Shown: positions 43,902 to 51,605, numbered from the stretch's first letter. The stretch is DNA of 64,000 nt from Mucilaginibacter achroorhodeus (GCF_007846095.1 NZ_VOEI01000002.1:620001-684000), one strand, 5' to 3'. The notes: generated from the letters alone by a model not told the origin. A program made the numbers and translations.

Positions 43902-43930
43902 AAAGCCCTCTCATTTGGAGAGGGCTTCTG
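43902..43930. terminator. Bidirectional terminator between convergent genes
   Basis: AAGCCCTCTC (43903-43912) pairs with GAGAGGGCTT (43918-43927) around loop atttg. A and T tracts flank it, so it can serve both the 43134 gene and the SDR gene. Confidence 0.82.
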
Positions 43931-43940
43931 TATTTGTCTG

Positions 43941-44537
43941 TTACAATACCTTATACACCTGCCCGGTTTGTGCGCCGAGGACGCTTTTAACGTAGGCCTG
44001 CGCCACGCGGTGCATATTTACCGGGATGTGACCCTTAAAGTATGGGAAATAGGCAGGAGATTCCTCTACTACACCCGGCGCTACCGTGTTGATGCGGACA
44101 CCATTCACCAGTTCGATGGCCGCGCCCCTGGCAAATGAATCTAACGCGCCGTTTGCGGTACCTGCGGCTGCTGCCATTGGCACAGGGTCGTCGGCTAAAC
44201 TGCCGGAGGTAAGGGTGAACGAGCCTTTTGGGTTAATGTAGTGCTGACCAATGAGTACCAGGTTCACCTGCCCCATCAGCTTGCTATCGATACCTACGCG
44301 CATGTTGGCTTCGGTCATGTCTTTGAATGGGCCGAAGTAAGCATCACCGGTGGTGCTCACCAGGGCATCGAACGGACCAACCTGTTCAAACAGGTTTTTG
44401 ATGGAAGCCGCGTCTGCAATATTTACCTGGTAATCGCCGGATTTTGAGCCTACCTTGATGATCTCGTTACCTTCTGCCAATGCGTTCACTACGTGTTTAC
44501 CAATGGTGCCCGATGCACCTATCACTATAATTTTCAT
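43941..44537 (-). CDS. Short-chain dehydrogenase (atypical SDR)
   Basis: A 198-residue protein from the ATG at 44535-44537 (MKIIVIGASGTIGKHVVNALAEG), with the cofactor motif GASGTIG at 7-13. The family is the small SDR type with DALVSTTGDAYFGPF. The Ser of TLTSGSLADD is present. The usual Tyr-Lys pair is not obvious: the expected segment reads MAAAAGTANGALDSFARGAA. This is common to this subgroup. It is divergent from an hxlR-type regulator, which probably controls it. Substrate unknown. Confidence 0.85.
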   Translation of the reverse strand: MKIIVIGASGTIGKHVVNALAEGNEIIKVGSKSGDYQVNIADAASIKNLFEQVGPFDALVSTTGDAYFGPFKDMTEANMRVGIDSKLMGQVNLVLIGQHYINPKGSFTLTSGSLADDPVPMAAAAGTANGALDSFARGAAIELVNGVRINTVAPGVVEESPAYFPYFKGHIPVNMHRVAQAYVKSVLGAQTGQVYKVL

Positions 44538-44650
44538 ATGATTATTCCTTTTGTTTTTTGACAAATGTATCCCAATACTATACTTTTGTCAAGTAGTTAC
44601 CTTTTTGTCTACTAATAACAATTTGGTAGTATTTGTTTGTACGTAAAGCT

Positions 44651-45007
44651 ATGGCTGAAAATAATTTACAAAAATATCACGGAGCCGAAGAATGCCCCAT
44701 CACCGCTACCATAGATGTGATAGGCGGCAAGTGGAAACCACCCATTTTGTGGCTGCTGATGCGAGGCCCATTACGTTTTGGCGAACTGCATAAGATAATC
44801 CCCGGCATGGCGCTTAAGGTACTTTCGCGCACGTTGAAGGAACTGGAAGCCGACGACATCATTATCCGCAAGGCCTACCCCGAGGTACCGCCAAGGGTGG
44901 AGTACTCGCTAAGCCCAAAGGGCGAAACACTGCGCCCTATCCTAACGCAGCTATCCAACTGGAGCCGCCAACATATCATGAACCTGCCGATGGTGGAGGA
45001 AAATTAA
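44651..45007 (+). CDS. HxlR family transcriptional regulator
   Basis: A 118-residue winged-helix regulator. The core CPITATIDVIGGKWKPPILWLLMRGPLRFGELHKIIPGMALKVLSRTLKELEADDII is the signature of the HxlR/MarR-like family, with the conserved Cys near the N-terminus that often senses quinones or aldehydes. The ATG at 44651 is preferred over a TTG at 44633. The 113-bp divergent gap to the SDR gene contains two copies of TTTTGTC(a/t)a(g/c)TA (44576-44617), candidate operator half-sites. It likely regulates the SDR. Confidence 0.92.
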   Translation: MAENNLQKYHGAEECPITATIDVIGGKWKPPILWLLMRGPLRFGELHKIIPGMALKVLSRTLKELEADDIIIRKAYPEVPPRVEYSLSPKGETLRPILTQLSNWSRQHIMNLPMVEEN

Positions 45008-45051
45008 GGTGATTGCGTTTATGGCGTGAACACCGGTCAACGCAAAAAAAT

Positions 45052-45402
45052 TTAATGCCAGTTGTACTTGCAGAAACGGCATTGTTTGGCATAAGGTGTT
45101 CTTGCCAGCCTTTGGCAATTTGGGCAGAGGTTAAAAAACACTTTATCAGGATTATCCCTTACTATACGGTTTGCACAGTTAAGCGTAAATTTCACATAAC
45201 CCTCACGCAGGTAACTTAAAATAACCGGATCATCTGTAAGCCAGCCCGTGCGCATGTAAACACGCTTTAGCCTTTCAGCGTCTGGGCCTTCAATTTTAAC
45301 TTCAGACTTGTAATGCCGCAAAGCCCTTTGCTCAGGTAAATTAAGCAGGCTGCTGTAATGCGCCATTACATAATCTGCTTGTTCTTCAGTTAGGGTTTGC
45401 AT
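45052..45402 (-). CDS. Hypothetical protein with C-terminal zinc ribbon
   Basis: A 116-residue protein. A helical N-terminal part (MQTLTEEQADYVMAHYSSLLNLPEQRALRHYKSEVK) is followed by FFNLCPNCQRLARTPYAKQCRFCKYNWH, a CxxC-x12-CxxC zinc ribbon. No catalytic motif is seen. It sits alone between hxlR and the AT-rich HEPN gene, with normal base composition. Such ribbons often bind nucleic acid or protein partners; function unknown. Confidence 0.75.
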   Translation of the reverse strand: MQTLTEEQADYVMAHYSSLLNLPEQRALRHYKSEVKIEGPDAERLKRVYMRTGWLTDDPVILSYLREGYVKFTLNCANRIVRDNPDKVFFNLCPNCQRLARTPYAKQCRFCKYNWH

Positions 45403-45579
45403 TACTTTTTATATAATTGTTATTAAAGAAAAGGCCGCAACGCAGCTATTTCCTATTAACTATTCCTTTTCGGTAGCTTCTGACATAATAGATCTACGAT
45501 TAAATGTGTCATGTGCTTACATTAACATGAGCATATTGCGCACGTATGCGTCTGCAAATCTGTGCAGCATTTTAAAAAT

Positions 45580-46515
45580 TTATTTTGAATTTTCGAGGAC
45601 TTCAAGATCACCTTTGTATTCTAAAATAATTTTGTCTTTATTTTTAGTATCAGGTTTAATTTTTAAATAGTCCAACTCCTTATAATCAGCCACTTCCAAA
45701 GTACAAAAACCACACTTAAAGGCTTTTGTTTCAAGCCCTGTTTGTACCATCTCATTTTTGTAACTATCGAATTCCATCAATGGTGCTGTATAAACAACCC
45801 CATAATTTTTACAACTCGGACATTCCGCAGGATATGCAAATACCTTTTTTAATAATTCTGCAGTTCTCGCCTCACCCACTTTTCGATCAAATGTTGAACT
45901 TCCTTTCAGTGTAGCCCAATGAGCAGATGCACTTTCCATTTTCAATTTTATTTGCTTTTCAACGTCGTTCTGAAGAGTACTACTTTTTCGGGCAAGCTTA
46001 GAATGTAGATTGCTAAAAAAATTATTTTGTCCTCCCAAATTATGCTCGGCAGATATGGCCGATAAAAGAGGATAAAAATCACGCTCTAATAATATTTTCA
46101 ATTCCTCGATTTCTAAATTCTTATAATTGTGATGTACGATAATGTCTCGCGCATTTTTTAATTTCATTAATGTGTTTTTATTATCGAGTATCGCCTTTGA
46201 GAATGTAGCGGCTCGTAAAACACTTGAGTGAAAGGCAATCACGTCTCCATTCGGACTTTTTGTAATTTCCGTCTTATCATTTATTAACGATCCATAATAT
46301 AGCGGCACTGAATTTTTGAAATCTGGGCTTTCCAATATGTATAATGGATTGACGTCATAGATTATCCCTTTTAACAATTTTTCTATTCCAATTGCAAAAA
46401 AAAGAGCGTTTTCAATGATATTATCATCGTCAGTCAATTCTGAATCAACAATTTTTTTTGATATTTTTTTAAATATTCGAAAAGAATCAGAATAGAAATT
46501 ATTCTTTTTAGCCAT
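45580..46515 (-). CDS. HEPN-like protein with zinc ribbon (AT-rich, possibly acquired)
   Basis: A 311-residue protein. The N-terminal half is all-helical. It carries R123-x4-H128 in NARDIIVHHNYKN, the arrangement of HEPN-domain ribonucleases, after an ENALFFAIGIEKLLKG helix typical of HEPN folds. A long helical middle precedes a zinc ribbon with CPSC (232-235) and CGFC (268-271). The gene is clearly AT-rich compared with its neighbours (sampled 60-base lines give about 27-32% GC), so recent transfer is plausible. RNase or antitoxin-like activity is inferred from the motif only. No adjacent MNT nucleotidyltransferase partner is seen. Confidence 0.65.
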   Translation of the reverse strand: MAKKNNFYSDSFRIFKKISKKIVDSELTDDDNIIENALFFAIGIEKLLKGIIYDVNPLYILESPDFKNSVPLYYGSLINDKTEITKSPNGDVIAFHSSVLRAATFSKAILDNKNTLMKLKNARDIIVHHNYKNLEIEELKILLERDFYPLLSAISAEHNLGGQNNFFSNLHSKLARKSSTLQNDVEKQIKLKMESASAHWATLKGSSTFDRKVGEARTAELLKKVFAYPAECPSCKNYGVVYTAPLMEFDSYKNEMVQTGLETKAFKCGFCTLEVADYKELDYLKIKPDTKNKDKIILEYKGDLEVLENSK

Positions 46516-46642
46516 GTTGTAATAAGATTTAGACAGGCAATTTAATGTTTTCTATTGTCTTTTCAAACTCCGATTATGGAGATTGGAGTGAACAATATCT
46601 AACAAAGCTAATCCGATTAACAAAGTTTCGTGCGCCCCACAT

Positions 46643-47707
46643 CTACCCCTTGAATCTCCACCTCTCCCTAAACCAAAAAGCCAGTTTCACCAGGCCTATT
46701 AACGCAGGCACTTCTACCAGCGGACCAACTACGCCTGTAAAGGCTTCGCCGGAGTTAATGCCGAATACGCCTATGGCGACGGCTATGGCCAATTCAAAGT
46801 TATTGTCGGTTGCGGTAAAGGCTATCGCTGCCGAGCGCGAGTAATCGGCCCCGAACCATTTGCCTATAAAAAAGCTGCATACAAACATCACCGCAAAATA
46901 GATAACCAGCGGTATGCTTATCCGCAACACATCCAGCGGGATCTTCAGGATCAGTTCGCCCTTTAAGGTGAACATCAGCACAATGGTAAACAACAGGGCA
47001 ATCAATGTAACCGGCGAAACCATGGGCACAAAGCTATCTGTAAACCAGGCTTTGCCTTTGGCTTTAATTAAAATAAACCGGCTTACTACCGCAGCTAAAA
47101 ACGGTATGCCCAGGTAAATGCCAACACTTTTGGCGATATCTTTTATGGTAACGTTGATGCTGAATCCCTTAAGCCCAAACATGGGCGGCAGCACCGTGAT
47201 AAACAGGTAAGCCAATACGCTGTAAAGTAAGATCTGGAAGATGCTGTTAAGGGTGATCAGTCCGGCGGCATACTCGCGGTTCCCTTCGGCCAATTCGTTC
47301 CATACCACCACCATGGCAATGCACCGGGCCAAACCAATTAAAATAAGCCCCACCATATAGTGCGGATGATCGTGCAAAAACACAATAGCCAGCAAAAACA
47401 TCAGCACCGGGCCGATGATCCAGTTTAAAACAAGGGATACGCTTAATACTTTCAAGTCTTTGAAAACCTCCCCTATTTTGGTATAGTCTACCTTTACCAG
47501 CGGCGGGTACATCATCAGTATCAAACCAACGGCTAAAGGAATATTGGTGGTCCCGTTTGAAAATGAACTTACAAAACCAGATGACGATGGTACAAAGTAA
47601 CCGATACCCAGGCCAATAACCATAGCGCTAAAGATCCAAACGGTTAAATACCTATCCAAAAAACTTAGTTTTTTGCGCTCTGCAGCCGGCGCACAATGAT
47701 CTGGCAT
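46643..47707 (-). CDS. ACR3 family arsenite efflux permease
   Basis: A 354-residue, 10-helix transporter. The N-terminus [27 protein letters not shown] and the motif [32 protein letters not shown], containing the conserved functional Cys, identify ACR3 rather than ArsB. Later helices carry [21 protein letters not shown]. It exports arsenite across the inner membrane. Its start overlaps the arsC stop by one base, so the two are coupled. It is the last gene of the ars operon. Confidence 0.95.
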   Translation of the reverse strand: MPDHCAPAAERKKLSFLDRYLTVWIFSAMVIGLGIGYFVPSSSGFVSSFSNGTTNIPLAVGLILMMYPPLVKVDYTKIGEVFKDLKVLSVSLVLNWIIGPVLMFLLAIVFLHDHPHYMVGLILIGLARCIAMVVVWNELAEGNREYAAGLITLNSIFQILLYSVLAYLFITVLPPMFGLKGFSINVTIKDIAKSVGIYLGIPFLAAVVSRFILIKAKGKAWFTDSFVPMVSPVTLIALLFTIVLMFTLKGELILKIPLDVLRISIPLVIYFAVMFVCSFFIGKWFGADYSRSAAIAFTATDNNFELAIAVAIGVFGINSGEAFTGVVGPLVEVPALIGLVKLAFWFRERWRFKG

Positions 47708-48123
47708 TAGCTTAAATACTTTTCGGTAAACGTTTTACAATAATCCTTAATCATCCCGCGCACCTTGCGGAACTCTGCCATTATCTCCTCTTCTGTGCCT
47801 TGCGCTTTAGCAGGGTCGGGGAAGTTGTGGTGCAGTTTGACGGCCTCGGTCGGGAAGTACGGGCAGTTCTCTTTGGCGTTATCGCAAACGGTTATCACGT
47901 AATCAAAGGGCACGTTGGCATACTCGTCTACATTATTTGAGGTATGGGCGGAGATATCGATACCGTCCTCCTGCATGGTAGCAATGGCACGCGGGTTTAC
48001 GCCATGTGTTTCGATACCGGCGCTGTAAATGTTGGCTTTCCCTTCGCTAAAATAGCGCAGATAACCCTCGGCTATCTGGCTGCGGCAACTGTTGCCGGTG
48101 CAAAGCACTAATATATTTTTCAT
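47707..48123 (-). CDS. arsC: Arsenate reductase, low-molecular-weight phosphatase type
   Basis: A 138-residue enzyme from the ATG at 48121-48123; the longer frame upstream overlaps arsM and is rejected. The P-loop CTGNSCRS starts with the nucleophile C8 and has R14. A second pair of cysteines in [13 protein letters not shown] matches the thioredoxin-coupled class (Cys82/Cys89 of the plasmid pI258 enzyme). It reduces arsenate to arsenite for export by the downstream ACR3. Confidence 0.95.
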   Translation of the reverse strand: MKNILVLCTGNSCRSQIAEGYLRYFSEGKANIYSAGIETHGVNPRAIATMQEDGIDISAHTSNNVDEYANVPFDYVITVCDNAKENCPYFPTEAVKLHHNFPDPAKAQGTEEEIMAEFRKVRGMIKDYCKTFTEKYLS

Positions 48124-48139
48124 GTGTGTTGTTCTTTGA

Positions 48140-48979
48140 TTAGCAGCATCCCGGCGGGCAGCAAGCCGCGTCCGAAGGTTTTTCGGCATAAACGGTAACG
48201 CTGAAAATGCCTGTACTGCCGGCTTTAAAACTTTCAAGTTCGGCAGTGCCCAGGTATTTGTTCAGGATATCATCAGGCACTACAATAACCTTCTCTTTTT
48301 GTACGGTGATGTTGGTAAAGCCATTGCTTTTTATCAGGCTTAGGTACACATTCTTTTGGATAGCCCCGGCTACACAGCCTGCGTACATCTCTGCATCCTT
48401 ACGGAGTGCATCGGGCAGGTTGCCAACCAACACCACATCAGATATACTGAAGTGCCCGCCGGGTTTCAGTACCCTGTAAATATCCCTGATAACGGCATCC
48501 TTATCGGGCACCAGGTTGAGTACGCAGTTGCTCACAATAACATCGGCAATGTTGGCGGTAACCGGCATGTGCTCAATATCGCCCTGCCTAAACTCTACGT
48601 TGTTAAAACCAAGCTTTTCGGCATTGGCGCGGGCCTTATTAATCATGGCCGGGGTAAAATCAATACCTATCACCTTGCCGGTTTCGCCGGTTTCAGCACG
48701 GGCTATAAAGCAATCGTTACCGGCACCGCTGCCCAGGTCTATCACCACATCGCCTTTCCTAATTTTGGCAAATTGCGTAGGCAGGCCGCAGCCCAGGCCA
48801 AGGTCGGCATCGGCATTGTAGCCTTCCATCTCGGTGTAATCATCACTCATGATGTTATAGATCTCGGTTGAGCAGCCGGTAGCGCCACAGCATGATGATG
48901 CGTTAACATCCTTATCCTGCAAGGCTATCTCGCTGTACTTTTGCCTTACAATTTCCTTTAGTTGGTCGTTAGTTTCCAT
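48140..48979 (-). CDS. arsM: Arsenite S-adenosylmethionine methyltransferase
   Basis: A 279-residue methyltransferase. The SAM-binding motif VIDLGSGAGND is at 79-89. The three arsenite-binding cysteines are C64 (LGCGLP), C152 (SNCVLN) and C202 (AGCVAG); the 152-202 spacing equals that of the algal ArsM enzyme. Further cysteines lie near the N-terminus (SSCCGATGCS) and at the end (CCPPGCC). It converts arsenite to methylated species. It precedes arsC by 16 bp and its start codon overlaps an ArsR operator copy. Confidence 0.95.
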   Translation of the reverse strand: METNDQLKEIVRQKYSEIALQDKDVNASSCCGATGCSTEIYNIMSDDYTEMEGYNADADLGLGCGLPTQFAKIRKGDVVIDLGSGAGNDCFIARAETGETGKVIGIDFTPAMINKARANAEKLGFNNVEFRQGDIEHMPVTANIADVIVSNCVLNLVPDKDAVIRDIYRVLKPGGHFSISDVVLVGNLPDALRKDAEMYAGCVAGAIQKNVYLSLIKSNGFTNITVQKEKVIVVPDDILNKYLGTAELESFKAGSTGIFSVTVYAEKPSDAACCPPGCC

Positions 48980-48993
48980 CGTAATATTGCGAT
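48978..48993. promoter_or_regulatory. ArsR operator candidate at the arsM start codon
   Basis: ATCGTAATATTGCGAT is a near-perfect 16-bp palindrome that covers the last two bases of the arsM start codon (on the plus strand 48977-48979) and the bases upstream. The same palindrome occurs in inverted orientation ahead of arsR. Confidence 0.65.
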
Positions 48994-49011
48994 TAATTGT
49001 TTCAAATTTTT

Positions 49012-49341
49012 TTAACAGCAGTTATTATTGTCTTTATAAGAAGTAAATAGCTGGTTTAACTCTGCCTGCAGACTTTTCCATGCTTTGGGTTCGATACAAT
49101 AGCAAACACTAACACCCTCGATGGTGCCTTGTATCAAGCCGGCGTTCTTAAGTTCCTTTAAGTGTTGTGAGATGGTTGCCTGTGCCAGGCCGAGTTCGGT
49201 AACCAAGTCGCCGCAGATGCAGGCATTGGCTTTGATGAGTTCCTGCAGAATGGCAATACGTGCAGGATGCGCAATAGCCTTCAATTGCATAGCCAGCTTG
49301 TTCTGCTCCTCCGTATATATCTCTGATTTAGTAACTCCCAT
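49012..49341 (-). CDS. arsR: ArsR family arsenite-responsive repressor
   Basis: A 109-residue winged-helix repressor. The sensor motif ACICGDLVTEL (C41 and C43) is the arsenite-binding site of the ELCVCDL type. The recognition helix is GLAQATISQHLKELKNAG. A C-terminal NNNCC adds two cysteines. Released from DNA by arsenite or antimonite, it would derepress itself and the downstream arsM-arsC-ACR3 genes. The arsR-arsM gap is 32 bp and contains a second operator. Confidence 0.95.
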   Translation of the reverse strand: MGVTKSEIYTEEQNKLAMQLKAIAHPARIAILQELIKANACICGDLVTELGLAQATISQHLKELKNAGLIQGTIEGVSVCYCIEPKAWKSLQAELNQLFTSYKDNNNCC

Positions 49342-49345
49342 ATCA

Positions 49346-49361
49346 ATCGCAATATTACGAT
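49346..49361. promoter_or_regulatory. ArsR operator candidate ahead of arsR
   Basis: ATCGCAATATTACGAT (49346-49361) lies 4 bp upstream of the arsR start. It is the reverse complement of the arsM-proximal copy, with consensus ATCGyAATATTrCGAT. Confidence 0.68.
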
Positions 49362-49385
49362 TAATATGGAAATTGCAAAATATTT

Positions 49386-50369
49386 TTAGCGAAGTTTTAA
49401 GATCCTGTCCGCATTGCCATGTGCAAACTTTTCAAGGTCATCTTTTGGCAGCTCTACCTGATTTAGAAAATCCGCACCCATTTCATTGGTGCTAAACGGA
49501 TAATCTATGGAAAACATCATATTATCTATGCCGAAGGTGTCCAGGGCAATTTGCAGGGGCGGCTGCGTAAAAAAACCACTGGTGGTAATATACACCTGTT
49601 CACGAAAGGTTTCCTGCAGGCCACGCTGATTTTGACCGCCTGCACCCGGCTGAAACCCGCGTTGCGAGCGCACCCACATCATGGGCAGCATTTCGCCCAT
49701 ATGGCCTATGATTACCTTAAGCTTTGGGAATTGATCAAACGTACCGGCGGCCAGCAGCCTTAGCACATGTATAGCGGTCTCAGAATGCCAGCCCCAACCC
49801 CAGCAGGCTAATGAATTTAACGGACCGGCAACACCGCCAACATTGCTGTAGTATGCATCCATTACCGGCTGTGGCGGTATCCCGGGATGAATGTAAATGG
49901 GCACATTCAACTTTTGTGCACGCTCAAATATCGGTGCAAACTTGGAGTTGTCTAAAAATTCGCCGTTGGTATGGCCCCTTATCATTGCCCCTTTAAAGCC
50001 GTATTGGGTAACGGTACGCTCTAACTCATCGGCAGCGGCGGCAGGGGCCGTCATTGGCAGATGCGCAAAGGCAGCAAAACGATCTGGGTGATGGCTTATT
50101 TTTTGCGCTATCAGATCATTGTAGTGCGATGCAAAACCCGGTGCCTGTTTGCTATCCAGCAAGTTCACATCGGTATTTTCTACAGAAAGCACCTGCACCG
50201 TTATGCCGTTCTTATCCATCGAGGCAAGCCTATCGCCGCTTATATCTGCCAACTTGGGCATCATTTGCGCGGCTGGGCCGGATGTATCCTTAGCCGCAAC
50301 AATAGCTGCCGGCAGCAACTCATTCATTTCGGGGAAAGAGATATGCTCTTCTAGGGTTACTATTCTCAT
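49386..50369 (-). CDS. Amidohydrolase family 2 protein (ACMSD/resorcylate decarboxylase-like)
   Basis: A 327-residue TIM-barrel protein. The N-terminal EEH in MRIVTLEEHISFPEM takes the place of the HxH/ExH metal site. IYIHPGIPPQP (His after strand 5), VIIGHMGEMLPMM and SIDYPFS (Asp) complete the metal ligands of the ACMSD-type decarboxylase/hydrolase branch. It probably acts on a small aromatic acid or lactone. It precedes arsR, 45 bp away, but has no evident link to arsenic. The DinB gene is its upstream neighbour. Confidence 0.87.
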   Translation of the reverse strand: MRIVTLEEHISFPEMNELLPAAIVAAKDTSGPAAQMMPKLADISGDRLASMDKNGITVQVLSVENTDVNLLDSKQAPGFASHYNDLIAQKISHHPDRFAAFAHLPMTAPAAAADELERTVTQYGFKGAMIRGHTNGEFLDNSKFAPIFERAQKLNVPIYIHPGIPPQPVMDAYYSNVGGVAGPLNSLACWGWGWHSETAIHVLRLLAAGTFDQFPKLKVIIGHMGEMLPMMWVRSQRGFQPGAGGQNQRGLQETFREQVYITTSGFFTQPPLQIALDTFGIDNMMFSIDYPFSTNEMGADFLNQVELPKDDLEKFAHGNADRILKLR

Positions 50370-50384
50370 TTGTGTTATATGTTA

Positions 50385-50903
50385 TTATGAAGATTGTGCG
50401 GCACCGTAGCTCCTGTCATCAGCCGAAGGGCCGTATATCGACGGCACATCAATATTATTGAGGCGCATGTAAACGGTAAGCTGACCGCGATGATGCACCA
50501 TGTGGTTAATGGTACTCTCTATCTGCTCGCGCTTGGTAGACTGCAGCAATATCTCACCGCTTCTTTTTAAATAAAACGGCTGTTCCAGCAAGCCGTCCTC
50601 AACATTGTTAAGCGCATTTTTAGCTTTAGCTATATTATCATTAAAATGATCTACTATTTGCTGCGTGGTTTTAGCTTCGCGATGCTGATAGGTGGCGAAA
50701 TCGATTTCGCCCTGTTCAATTATCAAGGCTATCCACAAGGGTATCTCGGCAACCAACAAGGTAAGGTAACCCATTTCCATTGATCGCTCGTGCGGTTTGT
50801 AGCTATACAACTCCGGCGGAATACGCTCCAGGCATTTAAGGGTTGATGTGGTTTCCATGTCAAGCTCGTGGGCAAATTGCTGTGCAAATACTTTGTCGTT
50901 CAT
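50385..50903 (-). CDS. DinB family protein
   Basis: A 172-residue four-helix bundle from the ATG at 50901-50903 (MNDKVFAQQFAHELDMETTSTLKCLERIPPELYSYKPHERSMEMG). The three-histidine metal site typical of DinB/YfiT proteins is indicated by HERSMEMG and INHMVHHRGQLTVYMRL. DinB proteins bind a divalent metal and act as thiol transferases or detoxification enzymes, often unknown. It is followed by the amidohydrolase 15 bp downstream, probably as an operon. Confidence 0.87.
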   Translation of the reverse strand: MNDKVFAQQFAHELDMETTSTLKCLERIPPELYSYKPHERSMEMGYLTLLVAEIPLWIALIIEQGEIDFATYQHREAKTTQQIVDHFNDNIAKAKNALNNVEDGLLEQPFYLKRSGEILLQSTKREQIESTINHMVHHRGQLTVYMRLNNIDVPSIYGPSADDRSYGAAQSS

Positions 50904-51038
50904 GGCGTTAGCGTTTTCAATGAATAACAAACAGCTTTTGCGAAAGTTTAAAGCAATTGATTAAGAGTGGGTCACATCAGGTGGATTCAGTATAAATGTT
51001 GGGAATAAAAAACAAATCGCCCGGGAGGGAAAAATTAT

Positions 51039-51101
51039 TGTCAGCCTGAGCTTGTCGAAGGCCTATAAAGCGAAAAGTGGTTCGAAGGGCTCACCATGAC
51101 A
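51039..51101. repeat. GTCAGCCTGAGCTTGTCGAAG palindromic repeat, copy A
   Basis: TGTCAGCCTGAGCTTGTCGAAGGC (51039-51062) is paired with GTGGTTCGAAGGGCTCACCATGACA (51078-51101), its degenerate reverse complement. Related copies lie at 53237-53362. It is in the 293-bp gap 50931-51223, which otherwise holds no gene. Confidence 0.7.
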
Positions 51102-51223
51102 TCTACCCCCGCCGCCCCAATCAAAGGCAGAATATAATAAAGATTTTTCTTTATTAAAAAACACACCATCCCCTACCCATCTGTAGATGATTTTAACTTT
51201 AATATTGCAGATAAAAAACCATG

Positions 51224-51294
51224 TTTTCCTGCATGGACTCGAACCACGATCTTCTGAACCAAAATCAGACGTGCTACCATTGCACCACAGGAAA
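51224..51294 (-). tRNA. tRNA-Gln(TTG)
   Basis: Folds by hand into a full cloverleaf: acceptor TTTCCTG/CAGGAAA, D stem GTGC/GCAC with GG in the loop, anticodon stem TCTGA/TCAGA with loop TTTTGGT (anticodon TTG), T stem CGTGG/CCATG with loop TTCGAGT, discriminator A. The acceptor is unusually AT-rich, and no CCA is encoded. It is the last gene of a three-tRNA cluster. Confidence 0.9.
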
Positions 51295-51304
51295 ATAGAA
51301 CAAG

Positions 51305-51377
51305 TGGAAATAGAAGGACTTGAACCTTCAACCGGTACCGTATAAGGGCACTGCTCTAACCATTAAGGTATATTTCC
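51305..51377 (-). tRNA. tRNA-Ile(TAT)-like, weak D stem
   Basis: Acceptor GGAAATA/TATTTCC, anticodon stem GTGCC/GGTAC with loop CTTATAC (anticodon TAT, codon AUA), T stem GAAGG/CCTTC with loop TTCAAGT, discriminator A. In the D stem CCTT/GAGC the 10-25 pair is C-C and 13-22 is a U-G wobble, so it is unusually weak. Most bacteria read AUA with a lysidine-modified CAT tRNA instead. It lies 10 bp from tRNA-Gln. Confidence 0.8.
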
Positions 51378-51388
51378 TTATAAATCAG

Positions 51389-51462
51389 TAGGGTAACCCG
51401 GACTCGAACCGGGAGCCTCCGCATCCCAAATGCGGTAATCTAACCAATTGATATACTACCCT
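51389..51462 (-). tRNA. tRNA-Pro(TGG), weak D stem
   Basis: Acceptor AGGGTAG/TTACCCT, anticodon stem CCGCA/TGCGG with loop TTTGGGA (anticodon TGG), T stem CCCGG/CCGGG with loop TTCGAGT, discriminator A. The D stem TATC/GATT has a 10-25 U-U mismatch. It is the first tRNA of the cluster, 11 bp before tRNA-Ile, and begins 17 bp after a terminator hairpin. Confidence 0.88.
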
Positions 51463-51478
51463 GAAATGGCCTGAAAAC

Positions 51479-51510
51479 AAAAAATCCCCTTAGAAAATGT
51501 CTAAGAGGAT
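51479..51510 (-). terminator. Intrinsic terminator between micro-ORFs and the tRNA cluster
   Basis: On the minus strand ATCCTCTTAGA (51510-51500) pairs with TCTAAGGGGAT (51494-51484) around a 5-base loop, an 11-bp stem with one wobble, followed by TTTTTTG. It stands directly ahead of tRNA-Pro and could act as an attenuator. Confidence 0.82.
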
Positions 51511-51523
51511 CTCAAGTATTCAG

Positions 51524-51541
51524 TTATTTTTTACAATACAT
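51524..51541 (-). CDS. Second leader micro-ORF, MYCKK
   Basis: ATG TAT TGT AAA AAA TAA. A perfect 9-base Shine-Dalgarno sequence GGAGGTGAT (minus strand 51555-51547) lies 5 bases upstream. The stop of the first micro-ORF is inside that sequence. Five codons are too few for a product, so a regulatory or ribosome-recruiting role is likelier if it is used. Confidence 0.35.
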   Translation of the reverse strand: MYCKK

Positions 51542-51547
51542 ACCCAA

Positions 51548-51601
51548 TCACCTCCGACTAATCGGTTGCGGCAATTGTATTTGTATTGTTGTTGTTTTCA
51601 T
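51548..51601 (-). CDS. Leader micro-ORF rich in Ile, Gln and Pro codons
   Basis: A 17-codon frame encoding MKTTTIQIQLPQPISRR. Residues 6-14 are I-Q-I-Q-L-P-Q-P-I, with codons ATA CAA ATA CAA TTG CCG CAA CCG ATT. Eight of nine are codons for the amino acids of the three tRNAs encoded just downstream (Ile, Gln, Pro). A promoter (TTG, 18 bp, TATAATTG) ends 4 bp before the ATG, so the transcript would be leaderless. The frame ends in TGA, embedded in GGAGGTGAT. Too short to be found by length criteria; support is the composition and context. Confidence 0.5.
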   Translation of the reverse strand: MKTTTIQIQLPQPISRR

Positions 51602-51605
51602 GATG

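Noticed and set aside
47707-48237. 38-codon N-terminal extension of ArsC
   Set aside because: It overlaps the 3' end of arsM in another frame; the true N-terminus [15 protein letters not shown] starts at 48123.
51479-51510. The hairpin as terminator of the DUF2167 gene only
   Set aside because: It is about 140 bp past that stop, with a separate promoter and micro-ORFs in between, and lies right before the tRNAs. Both uses remain possible, but the attenuator reading fits the local order better.
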